Positions 10,208 to 21,235 of a stretch of DNA of 21,489 nucleotides are shown piece after piece. Every line of letters starts with the position of its first letter. The first letter of the stretch is position 1. The position numbers were made by a program, and so were the translations under genes. The notes beneath the pieces are model-generated. The model was not told the DNA's origin. It saw only the letters and a list, made by a program, of their open reading frames with translations, and searched no databases. The DNA comes from Dichomitus squalens LYAD-421 SS1 (Eukaryota > Basidiomycota > Agaricomycetes > Polyporales > Polyporaceae): assembly GCF_000275845.1 (NCBI RefSeq), contig NW_006766904.1, positions 313,121 to 334,609 on the forward strand, written 5' to 3'.

Positions 10208-11560
10208 ATGAAGACTATTGCGGCAGTCACCATCTTCGCCTCGGTCGCTTTGGCCCAGCAGGTAAGTTTTGTTTCATGCCAGCTGTGGAAGAAATGGATG
10301 AGGGAATGCGTGCCAGGCCATGGGCAGGATATATGGGTCGTGCCGATGAACACTATGAGAAATGACCCTATCGCAAGTATGAGCACGGGTTCTTGCCTGG
10401 GATAGATTAGGTTAGAGTGCAGGCAGGCCCTATCGCATATATCCTGCCGTGGACGTGGACTTAGTCTTGCTCTCGCTACTTGAGCGGATGTTCATTGTCG
10501 CCGTAGAAGTCCTATATCTGGATGGAGTGCGTAGAGGTTTCCCTCGAGCCGCTCTCGCACACATTATGCTATCTTCACTGAGAGCATCTAATGCCGCCCC
10601 TTACTCCCGGCGTCCATCCTGCACATTCTCTTTATCAGGTACCAGTCTATGTAGCAATGGCTGACGAATGATCCTTAGGCCTCCCTCATTCCCTCCGGGA
10701 TTAGTTCTTCATGCGAGACATTCTTCAACACGTTCGACAAAGACACTACCCTCACCAGCTGCACGTCTTCTCTGATCACCGCCACTGGTGCCTTTGCGCC
10801 TACTACAAACGCTACCGCGACCGCTCCCTCGGCCTCGGATGCCAAGACCGCGCTTACTGCTGTCTGCGCCGCGAGCTCGTCGTGCGAGGAATCTACCATC
10901 CGCTCGAAGCTCGCCGACTTCTATCAGGCTTGCACCCCCGAGCTTACAACGAACCAGAACAACGAGGTGATCAGGACTTACGACGTGCTCTATGCCCTCA
11001 CGCCCCTCAAGAACGCGATCTGTTCCAAAGACGACAGCGGGAACTTCTGCGTCTCCACCATCGCCTCGACCACGTCCCAGTCCGCGTCCGTGCTCGACAA
11101 CATCGCCAAGGCCATCTCCGTCCCCGTCTCTAGCTCCTCGGCCAACGCGCGCCGTGACGTCGCCCAGGTTGTCGCGTCCGTTGCACCCAACGCGACCACG
11201 ATCGCGAACAACAACGTTCTCTTCCTCCTCCTCCAGCCCAGCCTTGCAAAGGACTCCCTTTGCCAGACGTGCACTCGCAACGTTATCACGTCTTACATCT
11301 CTTTCGAATCGTCGACCCCCTACGCGCCGGGTCTCGCGTCATCAGTTCTCCTCTCCGGCCAGTCAGCCCTCTACCAGGCGGTCCAGAGCACTTGCGGCTC
11401 AAGCTTCCTCAGCGGCGCTGTCGCGGCTGCTGCCGGTCTCTCGGGCGGTATCGTTGGTGGCGCCTCCGACTCTGGTGCCTCCCGCGCGATCTTCGCCAAC
11501 TCGGGCATCGCTGGCGCGATCGTCGCCGTTGCCGCCATGGTCCTGGGCACCGCTCTCTAA
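10208..11560 (+). CDS. Secreted, probably GPI-anchored DUF7729-like protein
   Basis: Two exons, 10208-10261 and 10679-11560, giving 311 aa. Residues 1-16 are a clear signal peptide (MKTIAAVTIFASVALA, cleaved before QQ). The mature part is rich in Ser, Thr and Ala with paired cysteines: SSSCETFF, LTSCTSS, VCAASSSCEES, FYQACTPE, NAICSKDDSGNFCVST, and LCQTCTRNVITSYISFE with C213 and C216. This spacing resembles the fungal family of unknown function DUF7729. The C-terminus has a small-residue stretch (GASDSGASRAIFANSG) and then a hydrophobic tail (IAGAIVAVAAMVLGTAL), typical of a GPI signal. It probably sits at the cell surface or wall; the biochemical role is unknown. The 417-nt intron right after the signal-peptide exon is by far the longest in the window. 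It is required, since exon 1 holds the only suitable start in frame after splicing. Confidence 0.85.
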
Positions 11561-13229
11561 GTGCTCTTCGGAGCTTAGAATCGGTACTTCATCAGGTTGG
11601 GTGAATGTGGGAGGGTGCGAGCACTCGTGGCTGCTGCTGTTGAGTATGCTTTGTATCGGCGACGGTCCGTCGTTGCGTGTCGCTATTCGTAACGTAGTAT
11701 ACCCCGTGGGTGTGTGTTGCGTTTAGATAATAGGTGATTTCTATTCATCTTGTTTGCCCTGTTGAACGCTGCGAAGTGTCTATGTGGCAAGGATACCCTT
11801 ATTGATCGCATTGGCTTTGGCCTGGATGCCTGTGCTGTTCACACTGTTATCGGGTGGTCGGTCGTAGAGGTAAGGTAAACTTGCAGGCGGTTTTGTGACC
11901 TATCGCTGACGAAGCCAAAGAATTCAGGGTCGGATTGTTGGCGCAGGGGGTGTTAGCCAATTACCCTGTGTCTTGTCCTTGTGCAGATCGCAGAACGGGC
12001 CCTCATTCTGCCCAAGGGAACAGCTTGGCAACGCCCACGAACCTACTTAAATCCAAGGCTCTGATCTCACGGGCACTGAAAAGAGTTGTTGGATAGCCTC
12101 CTGTCCGTGCCTCTTCAGGCGTCAGTGTTCCGGAATATATAGCTAGGAGTCGGGCGAGGCCTTGTTGGTGCGATCCGAACCTTGAAGTCCTGTCGGCCGC
12201 GGCGACGGGCGTCGTGGTTAGTTGCCCTATAAACAGACAGGAGGTACACGCAGCTGGAGGGCTTGTCCGGCGATAGTCCATCTCATTCGGAAATTTGCTC
12301 TGAAAATTGTAGCTACAAGGGGCAGGAGTAAAGGGTGGCGGAGCGAAGACATTGCAAAGAAAGCCATGAGTGCGAGTGAATGCGATAGCATCCGGATATG
12401 GTTTTGTCCTGACAGGCTATTCAGCAGAATCTCTGGACGTGGGTTAATGTCATCACACACCATATGGATAGTCCATAGCCTAGAGGGGAACCGAAACAAT
12501 TGTACATGAACGGGTGTAAAGTGGCCCGAGCCCGCCCGTCGAAGCCATTACGCCAAAAGGCAGAGTTACTGAGAATCTACGTTCTCAGCCACCGGCGGGT
12601 ATATGTGCACATTACCGGGCTTGATCCTGCCAGCTAAGGGTGACCGCCACCCTTACAACGGGCTGCTTTCTGGACAACGCATTTAGCCACAATTCTTCGC
12701 GCACGCTGCACATCACTCTTCTGAGAGTAGTATCTCTCTCAAAGAAATGATCTTCATAATTAAGCAGTAAACAGGAATCGTGATCGAATAATGAGCAGTA
12801 GGGGCAGATCGACATGCACTTCGTCTCCGTTGCCCCTAAGTACTGCTTTTGAATTGAGAATCCGGTGAACACTGCATTGCGCGGTCACCTGATACGGCGC
12901 GTTCAATACCAGATCTTGATAAGACCTAACCCTAGTACAATGGTAAGTTCTCATACCAATACATTTTGCAGCTTTGTTCAAGATAAGAATCCTTGTGTTC
13001 CCCGAGTATAGGTGAAATACTGGATGCCCAATTGCGTTCAGATATTGAGGGAGAACGTTGCTTCAGCGGTGTTTGCCGCGGCCGTACTACTACCCGCGCG
13101 CTTGCCACCCGACTTTCTCACGCCAGACGCGGCCAGGTTCGCGTTTCTTTCGCTGCACCTTCTTTCGCGTCCTCTTCATTGGACTGCAACCACCATCCTT
13201 TCAATACTCGGTCTTCTGCGATCTCAAAG
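11561..13229. other. Intergenic region between DUF7729-like and Cdc20-like genes
   Basis: About 1.67 kb. The left part is the 3' flank of the DUF7729-like gene. The right end (about 13080-13229) is a pyrimidine-rich leader of the Cdc20-like gene. In between, short open frames on both strands show no domains. A small perfect 7-bp stem with a 6-nt loop lies at 12569-12588 (CTGAGAA / TTCTCAG). No RNA gene or transposon is recognisable. Confidence 0.45.
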
Positions 13230-14954
13230 ATGTCGGCGTTGAGAAACAGCCCCTACTATCGGTCAGTGATCTCTAGGATGCAGTCTCATACTCGTATGGA
13301 CTCAGTGGTTGTTCAGGAAACGGACTCATTCGATCGAGTCCATCGACGACTCCGACCGCAAGAGATTGCGAAGGTTTCCCACCCTTCCTTTCGACGATGG
13401 TGCATCCTCAAGCATGGTTAGTGATACTGATGACACGTCGCTATCGATCTCTGCTGACCGCCAGCTCGCCACAGCCCTCTGCTGGGCCTTCCCGAGGAGG
13501 ATCCCAGACACGGCTCAGTCTGGAACGCTCGTTCAGCCAGGACCTCTCGAGACGCCTCGAACAAAGTCCACGAAGGCCACGTCTGAGTGCCTCCTCGTCA
13601 TTCCTCCACTCGGCCCCGCTATCATCGCGCGCTTCGTCCATGTCCATGGATGACGACGGGTTCCGGCACGCGCTTGTTCGGAGCGCCTCCTCAAGTGATC
13701 TCCGCAGGAAACGCGAGTCGATGGGCCCGGGCGGCGACATCCCCATGTTCAAGGAACACTCTGCATTTCATGTTCTCAAATCCGTGAACAATATCGACTA
13801 CTCCGTTTCCCCCGCCACGGACGCCGCAGGCGCCACGGCGGGTTCGCCGATCGGATGGTCTCATTCAAACGCTCTTGTTTTCGGTCGCGGGAACCGCGTC
13901 TACTACAAGAGCATGGCTGATACAGAGGGCGTCGCGCAGCAATTGTGCAAGATCACCGATAGTATGGGCAGCCTTTCCCTCGTCCAGTGTGCGGGCGAGA
14001 ACCAGCCGAGCACGGTCGCGCTAGCCACCTCGAACGGTCACATGCAGCTTTGGGACTTAACGACAAAGCGCCCAACGATCCAGTGGAAACTGAAGGGCCC
14101 CAGCGCAATGATCTTCAATGGGACGACCCTGACCGTCGGCGACGAGAAGGGCGCGCTGCGCCACTACGACACGCGGGTGACCGACCCCGCTAAATTGAAG
14201 GACCAGGCGACGAAGGTCACCCGCCACCAAGGGCGCATCACTACTCTGGCTTGGCACCGCGACAAGTTCACTGTGGCTAGCGGGGACCAAAACGGCCTTA
14301 TCCTCGTGTGGGACGTCCGCAAGCCCAGGGTCCCTCTCGAGGTGGGCGAGCTCGTCCAGCGTCGCCGTAAAATGCAACACGCCGGCGCGATCACGGTGAG
14401 TGCCTCCCTTCCTGCGCCCGGCCAGCCGACGGCTCATGAGACACATTAACCCGCTGCCGCAGGCACTCGCCTGGTGCCCATGGTACGGCAAGTACCTCGT
14501 CTCAGGGGACTCCGCCGCGGACAAGACCGGCACCATCCGTATCTGGGATATTGCGAATGACCACGGCCCCGAGTCTTCCTCGCGTCCGCCCGAGCGCCCC
14601 AACAAGCTCGAGTTCGATGCGCAGATCACCTCGCTGCACTTCTCGCCTCACATCAATGAGCTGCTGAGCACTCATGGGCCAGGCAAGCCGACGGAGGTGC
14701 CGTCTTTGGTCCGCGTGGACCCGCTGCAGTCGCGCATGGCGAACTCGATCGTCGTGCACCAATTCCCCCTCATGCGGCACGTCACGACAGTGAGCGTCGC
14801 AAGGAAGAACATCGCGGGGAGCGTGCTGAGCCCGAATGGGCACCGGATCGTGCTCGCGGTGCCGGAGGAAGCGCAGTTGAAGGTGTGGGACGTGTGGGGG
14901 AAGTTCAAGGCGCCGAAGCAGAAGAGCTTGTTCGAGTCCTGCGCTATCCGGTAG
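13230..14954 (+). CDS. Cdc20/Fizzy-family WD40 protein, APC/C activator-like
   Basis: Four exons: 13230-13261, 13317-13416, 13475-14395 and 14463-14954, giving 514 aa. The first 125 residues or so are basic, Ser-rich and probably disordered. A WD40 propeller follows, with WD-type strands MQLWDLT (about 236), LVWDVR (about 322), IRIWDIAN (about 378) and KVWDVWG (about 492). The phrases HQGRITTLAWHRDKFTVASGDQNG and HAGAITALAWCPWYGKYLVSGD are close to Cdc20/Cdh1 proteins, which bring substrates to the anaphase-promoting complex. The protein ends SLFESCAIR, giving the C-terminal Ile-Arg tail that binds the APC/C. I do not find a C-box (DRFIPxR type) in the N-terminal part, which family activators need. 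It could be a diverged meiotic activator (Ama1/Mfr1-like) or a regulator; a missed upstream exon is also possible. Confidence 0.87.
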
Positions 14955-16836
14955 ACGGAGGAAGCACTAATCGACGCCAAAGGCTGTAGAGACTGTCTTT
15001 TTGGTGAGTACTGAACTTCACGGAAATGGTTCAGCAGAGACGTGATGTCACTGACATCTTCTGATCGCACAGGGCCGGATTCTGCATCCGTCAGGGTTAA
15101 CGGCGTTTGCGCCCAAAGTCTGCCCGTTCGCGATACCTTGATGACAGCATAGTACTAGAAGGTAGGTCACCCGATCTCGAGTTATGATGTATGATGCAGC
15201 CGTCCACCCCAAGATGTATCATTGTTCCCCCATTTCGGCGTGGCATAGTGTTGTTTTTCCGTGTGCTTTGTGTATGAATCTCCGTCTCTCTCCTTCCTTC
15301 CATCTCGTTGAGTCCCTGTCTCTCGGGTAGCGTTCTCTAGTGTTCGTGATACATGGCTGTACTACTGTATTCCTGTGGTGTACGCTTACTATCGTGGCAG
15401 GGACATTGATACGGATGTGATCTCCCTATGTTACGGATGTGATCTCCCTATGTTACGGATGTGATCTCCCTATGTTGTGGTTGTCGGCGGTTTGTGGGGA
15501 TCGTAGCCTACGAAGTTGATTGTAGGTGGATGTGTTGAAGACTATGTACGAGATTTTCGCTTTAATGAACAGATATCTAGGACATCGGGTCTTTGGGATT
15601 GATCTAGGTGATATCACGGTGCCGCTCCGGGTGCTTTCGGGGTAGAATGGATAACATAGAACGTTCCGGCTGCCTCGCTTTCCACCGAGGGAAGTCATGA
15701 CAACTACGTATCCGAGCTTCTGATTGCGAGGACAACTGGTCCGAGTTGGTGACCGCCAGGGAGTCTGATCGCATCGCCGAGCAGCTTGCCAGCTAGGTGT
15801 TGTGGGTCATTGTATCCGACCAAGATTTGCACATACAGATCCTGGACAACGGCCCGATTGGAAAGAAAGGTACTGTATCGGGAGGAGAAATATTGAAGAA
15901 CACCATGTGTTTGAGCATATGGGTCCACCGGGTGCCAGTAGCCTCGAATCGGACTCATCAGCGCCCGTACACTGTTCTTGCATCACAACCACCAGCATAC
16001 TCTAATGATTGACCTCGTCGTGTCGCTCACAGTCCCTGCTTTGACAATGCACCTCCTCAAGATGTTCGCCATGTGGACCGACTTTTGACCCGACCCCGCC
16101 CGCCACATGCACCGCCCGGTGATGGCTTCATCAAACCGAGGCCATCCGGTGTCTACTTAGCACGACTTGACCAAATGTCGAGTCGCCTCGCCTCCACGGC
16201 GGGTCGGCGCCCACAGCCACAGTTGTAATCATTGCTCATGCGAGATAGGCGACGCCGTTTCAAAATAGTTTCCCGCTCAGCGAACATGGCCGACGTGATC
16301 TGCTCATCATGGGTTGTCCGGCAAGCGTGATGAACGAGGTCCGGGTACGGTGACCGCAGTGCGAGTGCCTGTCAGAGTGCTCGTCCAGGCTGCTGGCCTC
16401 TTTGCGCACCTTTGACGAGGTCGTCGATCGTCTGGCTCCGGAGGCCCTCAGGTTGGCTTCTATCCCTTCGTTTGTTCACTGCTCCTGGTGAGCCCTGCTA
16501 CGCCTCTCGGGCTGGTCTTGGAATCGTTCCGCACGGTCCCATCCCCCGTTTTTCTTTGCGCCCGCAGCGCGGCTTGCCCACGGTTCGGTGGAGGGCTTGA
16601 AGGACTCGTCAAGTTTGACCCTCCTGTCCCTCGAGAGCGAGCTGTCCATTTCACCTTCGTCACGGACTCTCTTATTTTCTATTAATCTTATTCCCCTTTT
16701 CCCGCGGACATCTGGACGCGGTCAGAAGGTCGCTTTCCCTGTTCTACACGCTTTCCGGTACCAGACGAATTCGTGCACATTCTCTTCTTTGTCTGCTCTC
16801 GGCTTGATTTGCTTCTCTTAACGGCTCTCGATACTC
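14955..16836. other. Intergenic region between Cdc20-like and membrane-protein genes
   Basis: About 1.9 kb. The left part is the 3' flank of the Cdc20-like gene; the right part (about 16640-16836) is a pyrimidine-rich probable leader of the membrane-protein gene. A perfect 3 x 22-bp tandem repeat lies at 15411-15476. A minus-strand open frame at 15704-15958 (84 codons) has fairly coding-like composition but no recognisable domain and no obvious partner exons. It may be a gene remnant. Confidence 0.45.
15411..15476 (+). repeat. Tandem repeat, three perfect 22-bp units
   Basis: Units at 15411-15432, 15433-15454 and 15455-15476 are identical, each beginning ACGGATGTGA and ending CCTATGTT. Flanks do not continue the repeat (GAT before, GTGG after). 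Perfect identity suggests recent slippage or expansion. It lies about 460 bp past the stop codon of the Cdc20-like gene and is not coding. Confidence 0.95.
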
Positions 16837-19061
16837 ATGTCCGACCCTATCACCAACCCTCCTTTGGACTCCGGCTCTCCTACGGATTCAACGTCCACGA
16901 ACCCCAACGTTACGGACTCGAACAATACAGATCCTAACGCGACGAACCCGGTCCCCACGGATCCTACTTCTACAGATTCCACGTCTACGGACCGCACCGA
17001 TCTTAACGCAGGCACTACGACTGACCCTACTTCTGGTACTACGACCGATCCGAATGCGGGCAACGCATCAGACCCTAACACCGGTGAACCTACGGCGGAT
17101 CCCAATGGCGGCGTTGACCAGAATGGAGGGGATTTGGGCAATGTAGGGGGCACGGATCCCAGCGCGGGGTCGGTGGGGCCAACGCAGACGACGGGATCTG
17201 CGCCTTTCTTGCCGAGGTGAGCTTTCCGAAATTCCATAATCCTTCCCCATACAGTCCTGAGGCGGTCATTCATGGCAAGTGCGATTCCCACTGCATCTGG
17301 TCAGCCTTCTGCAAACCCGAATGCCATCTCTGGGAGCGACCACAGACACAATGACGCAAACTCGGCTGGTTTCGACAGCCAAAGGTACGTCCCTCACGTT
17401 GACACACTTGGAATCGTCTAAATGATGCGCGTTGGACGGGAACTAGCAACAACTACCGCAAGGCAATCATCATTGCATCCGGCGTTAGTGGAGCGGTCGG
17501 TGTCATCCTCGTCGTGATTGTTATTCTTGTCGTCTACCGCCGCCGGAACAGGCGCAGGGACGGAAGCGGAGGCGGCGCGACCTTTGTCAACGCAGTACCG
17601 AAACCGCCGCGCCCAGCAAGCGACGCGACATGGATTGGACAACGTATTACTCCCGCTGTTTCGTTCAACGAGGACAAGCTTGAGTCGGGCGACAGGGCCA
17701 GCAAGGCTGACAGCGTTGATTCGGACACCACGCTCGCTGATATCGCCGTTTCACGTGCAAAGTATGGGACGTACAGCACGCCGACGCATACCCCGCGCCC
17801 TTCCGTTGACAAGCTCAAGATCGCGGACGAGCCTCTCGTGCCCAAGGATCCCTTCGAAGCACCCCGCATGTCTATCGTTAGCGTGTCCCGCCGGTCTCTC
17901 GAGCAACAGGCACCCCAAGGACTTCCCATTCCGCGCCCTCGCAAGGCCGCTCCCGGACTTCGTGTAACATCCATCGGCAGCTTCGTTAACGACGTTGTCG
18001 TTGAACAGGGTAATGGCCAACCTTCGCCGGACCTTCCGCTGATTACGCCCATTGAGCCTCCCGCCGGCTGGCGCGCTCAGTTGGACGACTACGCAGTGGA
18101 CGCTTTCGCGTTTGTTCCTCCTCCCGCACGCCGTGACTCGATGGCCTCGCTCTCTCGCCAATCTTCCCGGGCGTCGTCCCGCAACTCACGCAATCTCGAT
18201 GAGATCGTCAGCCCCCGCAAGAAGGCCGTGTTCTCGGTGATCTCAAAGAAGCGTCGCTCGCGCGCTGACAGCATTGACCCCTTCCGCAAGTCTGCCGCGT
18301 CGATGGTCACCCGCCGCAAGTCCGCTCGTACTTCTCGTGCTGAGGGAGCTATGGGTTTCGTCCGTCGTAAGTCAGGTCGCTCATCGCGCGCCGAGTCCGT
18401 GGCAACTCCCACCACTCCCGGGGGTCGGGGCAGATCTCGTGCAAGCAGCATCGGCCGGCCCACGACCCCTGCTGGCCGCAGCCGTACACCAAGTGCAGGC
18501 CCTCCGCCGACTCCTCGTCGTCGGTCGCAGGCAACAGTGAACCAAGCCCAGATCTTCTCTACACCCATCGCCCCTCCCCCTGTTCTGCCTGGACTGCCCA
18601 AGACGCCTCGTACGCCTACAACTGCGCGTCAATCGCGCATTGTCGGCACACCGGTGGCGTTCGGACCTCGCACCCCACGTACTTCCGGCGTCCCGCCCGT
18701 GCCCCAAACACCGCGCACCGCTCCGCTCGACCGTGAGGCCCGCACACCGATGACTGCCCAGCTACGTACGCCCTCGGTTGCCTACGAATCTCGCGCCGAT
18801 GGCGTCCGCCTACGGATCCCCCGTGCGGCCCTGCCTCGCACGCCCATCTCGCTCGAGGATGCGCATTGGGAGCCGGTGCCCTTGCCTGAGTCCCCCTTGC
18901 CGACTCGGTCCACCAGTGCAAGTGCTACGACACCTCGGCCACTGCCAGCGACTCCGGTGCGCCCACGCACGCCGAAGACGCCAAGGTCTGCTCGAGCGGA
19001 ACTTAGCTTGTCGCAGGTGTCGCGTGCGCTGTCTGAGGTGTCGGGCGAGTCGCTGGTCTAA
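16837..19061 (+). CDS. Single-pass membrane protein with DPN/T-rich outer part and basic Ser/Thr-Pro-rich tail
   Basis: Three exons: 16837-17216, 17280-17384 and 17447-19061, giving 699 aa. I do not recognise a named family. Residues 1-161 are low complexity, built from Asp, Pro, Asn, Thr and Ser (TDPNAT, TDPTST, TTDPNAG), with possible N-glycosylation sites. One membrane segment follows at 168-192 (AIIIASGVSGAVGVILVVIVILVVY), then YRRRNRRR, a positive stop favouring N-out, C-in. There is no N-terminal signal peptide, so the segment would act as a reverse signal anchor. The inner part (about 500 aa) is basic and disordered: SRQSSRASSRNSRN, repeated RRKS-R-SRAE units (about 450-475), and many RTP/KTPRTP motifs that could be proline-directed kinase sites. 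A wall-facing sensor- or mucin-like design is possible but not shown. The intron 1 acceptor is uncertain: 17279 (63-nt intron) is preferred; 17261 (45-nt) also keeps frame. Confidence 0.8.
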
Positions 19062-20689
19062 GCGGTGCGGCGTTGGTTTGCTTACGGACTTCTGTGCTAG
19101 CGGTGCGTTTCGCCTGACGTTTGCTATCGTCACCACTCCATGCCGCGGCTTTTCTCGCCAGCGGCCTCTCCCCTTAGGCGATACGCGGACTTTGGCGGAC
19201 ATCTGTTGTTGCTGTTGTGTACTCTTAGTTCCTCCCCACCCTCCTCGTGTACTATGGTGCGTCGGCCTGTACGATCTGTGTTCTGAGTTGTATCCTGAGT
19301 CCTATCGTGGATTCTGACGTCCACCCCTGCGATCGTCGCGTGTTCATGAAAACTCGCACGTCTGTTAATGTGCGCCGTGTTTTGTGCCAACCTGCGGCTT
19401 GCAGCGCATGTGATCGTGTGTCGGTATCCCAATGCATAGACAACATGCACACTATTTACATAGGTCTCGTGTGCGGTCACTGTGGCTGTTCGCTACGCAA
19501 ACCAGCACGCCCGCCCGAGCAGTGTGGTCGTCGTCATAAACATCAAAATTACTCGGATCGCGCCACTGAGCAATGTATATGCATGTACGATTGGGAAGAG
19601 CATGATGATCGTGAGCTTGTATCCAGGACTTGCAAAAGCTAATGAAGTGCGGCAGGCTACCGAAGGCAGGGTGCGAACTTTGGATGTCAGTCATGGGATG
19701 TAAGTCGTTCGTGCTCGTCACTTACATCGCCCACAGTGCCAACATACACTATCCGACATTCTCAGATTTGTGGGTAGACCATGATCCTGTGTATATGGCT
19801 GTTGTCGACAGAGATTGGGATGTGACCGGAATCTTCCTTCGACATGGATCGTACAGCGTGCTTGGTTTCTTGACATTCGGGTAAGTGATAGGGCCTCACC
19901 GCTCGGGGAAGTATCAGAATAGTCCTTTGCACGCCTGGCAAGTTGTGAGGATGACTTTGTCTAGGAAGGCCGCAATCTGATGGGTGTGGTGTACACTCTT
20001 CGGTGGAGCCGACCTGTGATTGCAGTCATGAAGCCGTCCTTGCAGATCTGAAGGCGTATCTTATGGCACTTTCAGGACTAGACATGCAGTGAGAATATGC
20101 ACGGGTGAAAAATATTTATTGATGAAGTGCACGACGGGTGTAATACAGGATGGAAAGGATGTCAGGCACCTCGTAAGGTCGTCACCTCGTGTGAACGCGA
20201 AGAACGGCCGAAATAATGCCCGATCAACAGAAGTCGATATTCCCTTCATTAGCAACTCCCGACCCGATGAAATGCGCAGTAGACTGAGCAGGTCGAGCTG
20301 GGAGTGAATAGCAAGGGGACAAGAGCAGCAGCAGCGGACAAGCCAGCGATGATCATGTTCATCCGATGACACATCAGGAAGAGCGCGGGAAGGCATTCTG
20401 GACAATCGATGAAATTGGAGACTTCTTCAGGTCGACCAAATGGTGGAGAAGAACGACAAGACGAGGAGAATTTGTGAGGCGGCCCTGCTAGTTTGTTGGT
20501 GTTTAGGGCCGGTCGATATGCATCATATGGGCGCTTGTATCAGCTTCTTGGAGATAGGCGACATCGTTCCTTGGAGTCCAACCACTGCGATCTCGGGATA
20601 CATGTGCTGACCTTGACAACATGCCCCTCATGACTTGCGTTGTCGGCTTCAATATACGCACGAAGAGCTGTAGAAGTGTAGTCTCGTGA

Positions 20690-20754
20690 CCAGACGTTCG
20701 GAGCTTTGAGCGGAAATGAAAAAACCGGGACTTTCCGCGCTCCTGAACGTCTGG
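20690..20754. repeat. Imperfect inverted repeat (22-bp paired hairpin)
   Basis: Arms pair as CCAGACGTTC (20690-20699) with GAACGTCTGG (20745-20754), GGAGC (20700-20704) with GCTCC (20739-20743, one-base bulge at 20744), and GCGGAAA (20710-20716) with TTTCCGC (20732-20738, five-base bulge at 20705-20709). The loop is 15 nt (20717-20731) with an A6 run. That makes 22 base pairs in 65 nt. Confidence 0.9.
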
Positions 20755-21103
20755 TGGATCCACCCCCGTGACTCCCCGCTCGGTGACCTGTGTGACATAC
20801 CGACGCCCCGTTAAGGTAATCCGACAAAGTCGGAGGGCGCCCTCGCGGTTGCACGCTGTCCTAGTTACAAGCTTGCATACCTCCTGTACTGTGCACAATG
20901 GCTCGAGCTCTCGGTCAACAATCTCCTCCACGCACTCTAGGGCAAACTCCTCGAGAGCCTTCCTAGCGCCCTGGGGCCGTACATGATGGTGTCGTGAGGA
21001 GGATGTGCGAGGGACCTTGTACTAGCGCTCGAGAATGCGGGGAAGCTCCTCCATCAGCAAAAGTGTATAAATGTTGCCGAACATTACCTGCCTGCACCCC
21101 CTC

Positions 21104-21235
21104 AGGCAATTGCGGAAATACCATGCAACATATAAGCAATATTGGGCGCACCTTGTCTGGTTTCCATCCTAGCGCAATATAGCTGACCAGATTGGAAGAC
21201 CAGGCAATGTCCGAAAATACCAGGCAATACTGGCA
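21104..21235 (+). repeat. Cluster of degenerate CAGGCAAT-type repeats
   Basis: Related segments begin at about 21104 (CAGGCAATTGCGGAAATACC, followed by a diverged ATGCAA), at about 21201 (CAGGCAATGTCCGAAAATAC) and at about 21221 (CAGGCAATACTGGCAA). The first two are in direct orientation about 97 bp apart. The segment between them also has weak internal symmetry (TCTGGT near 21157, ACCAGA near 21186). CCCAGGCAGC at 21361 may be a further diverged copy. Confidence 0.6.

Noticed and set aside
10992..11726. A 244-codon plus-strand frame rich in Arg, Ser and Pro inside the DUF7729-like gene
   Set aside because: It is a +1 shadow of the real exon; the other frame has the signal peptide, ordered cysteines and GPI tail.
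12569..12588. Small 7-bp stem-loop as a possible terminator or RNA
   Set aside because: A stem this short is expected by chance in 21 kb and has no supporting context.
12920..12940. CCTAACCCTAG as telomere-like repeat
   Set aside because: A single copy inside intergenic DNA; no array.
17534..19202. Long minus-strand open frames (up to 172 codons) opposite the membrane-protein gene
   Set aside because: They are antisense shadows of a GC-rich, repetitive coding exon; the plus strand has a single 515-codon frame with a clear membrane helix.
19660..19700. GGGTGCGAACTTTGG as a possible tRNA T-arm
   Set aside because: It does not match the tRNA B-box well and no cloverleaf can be drawn around it.
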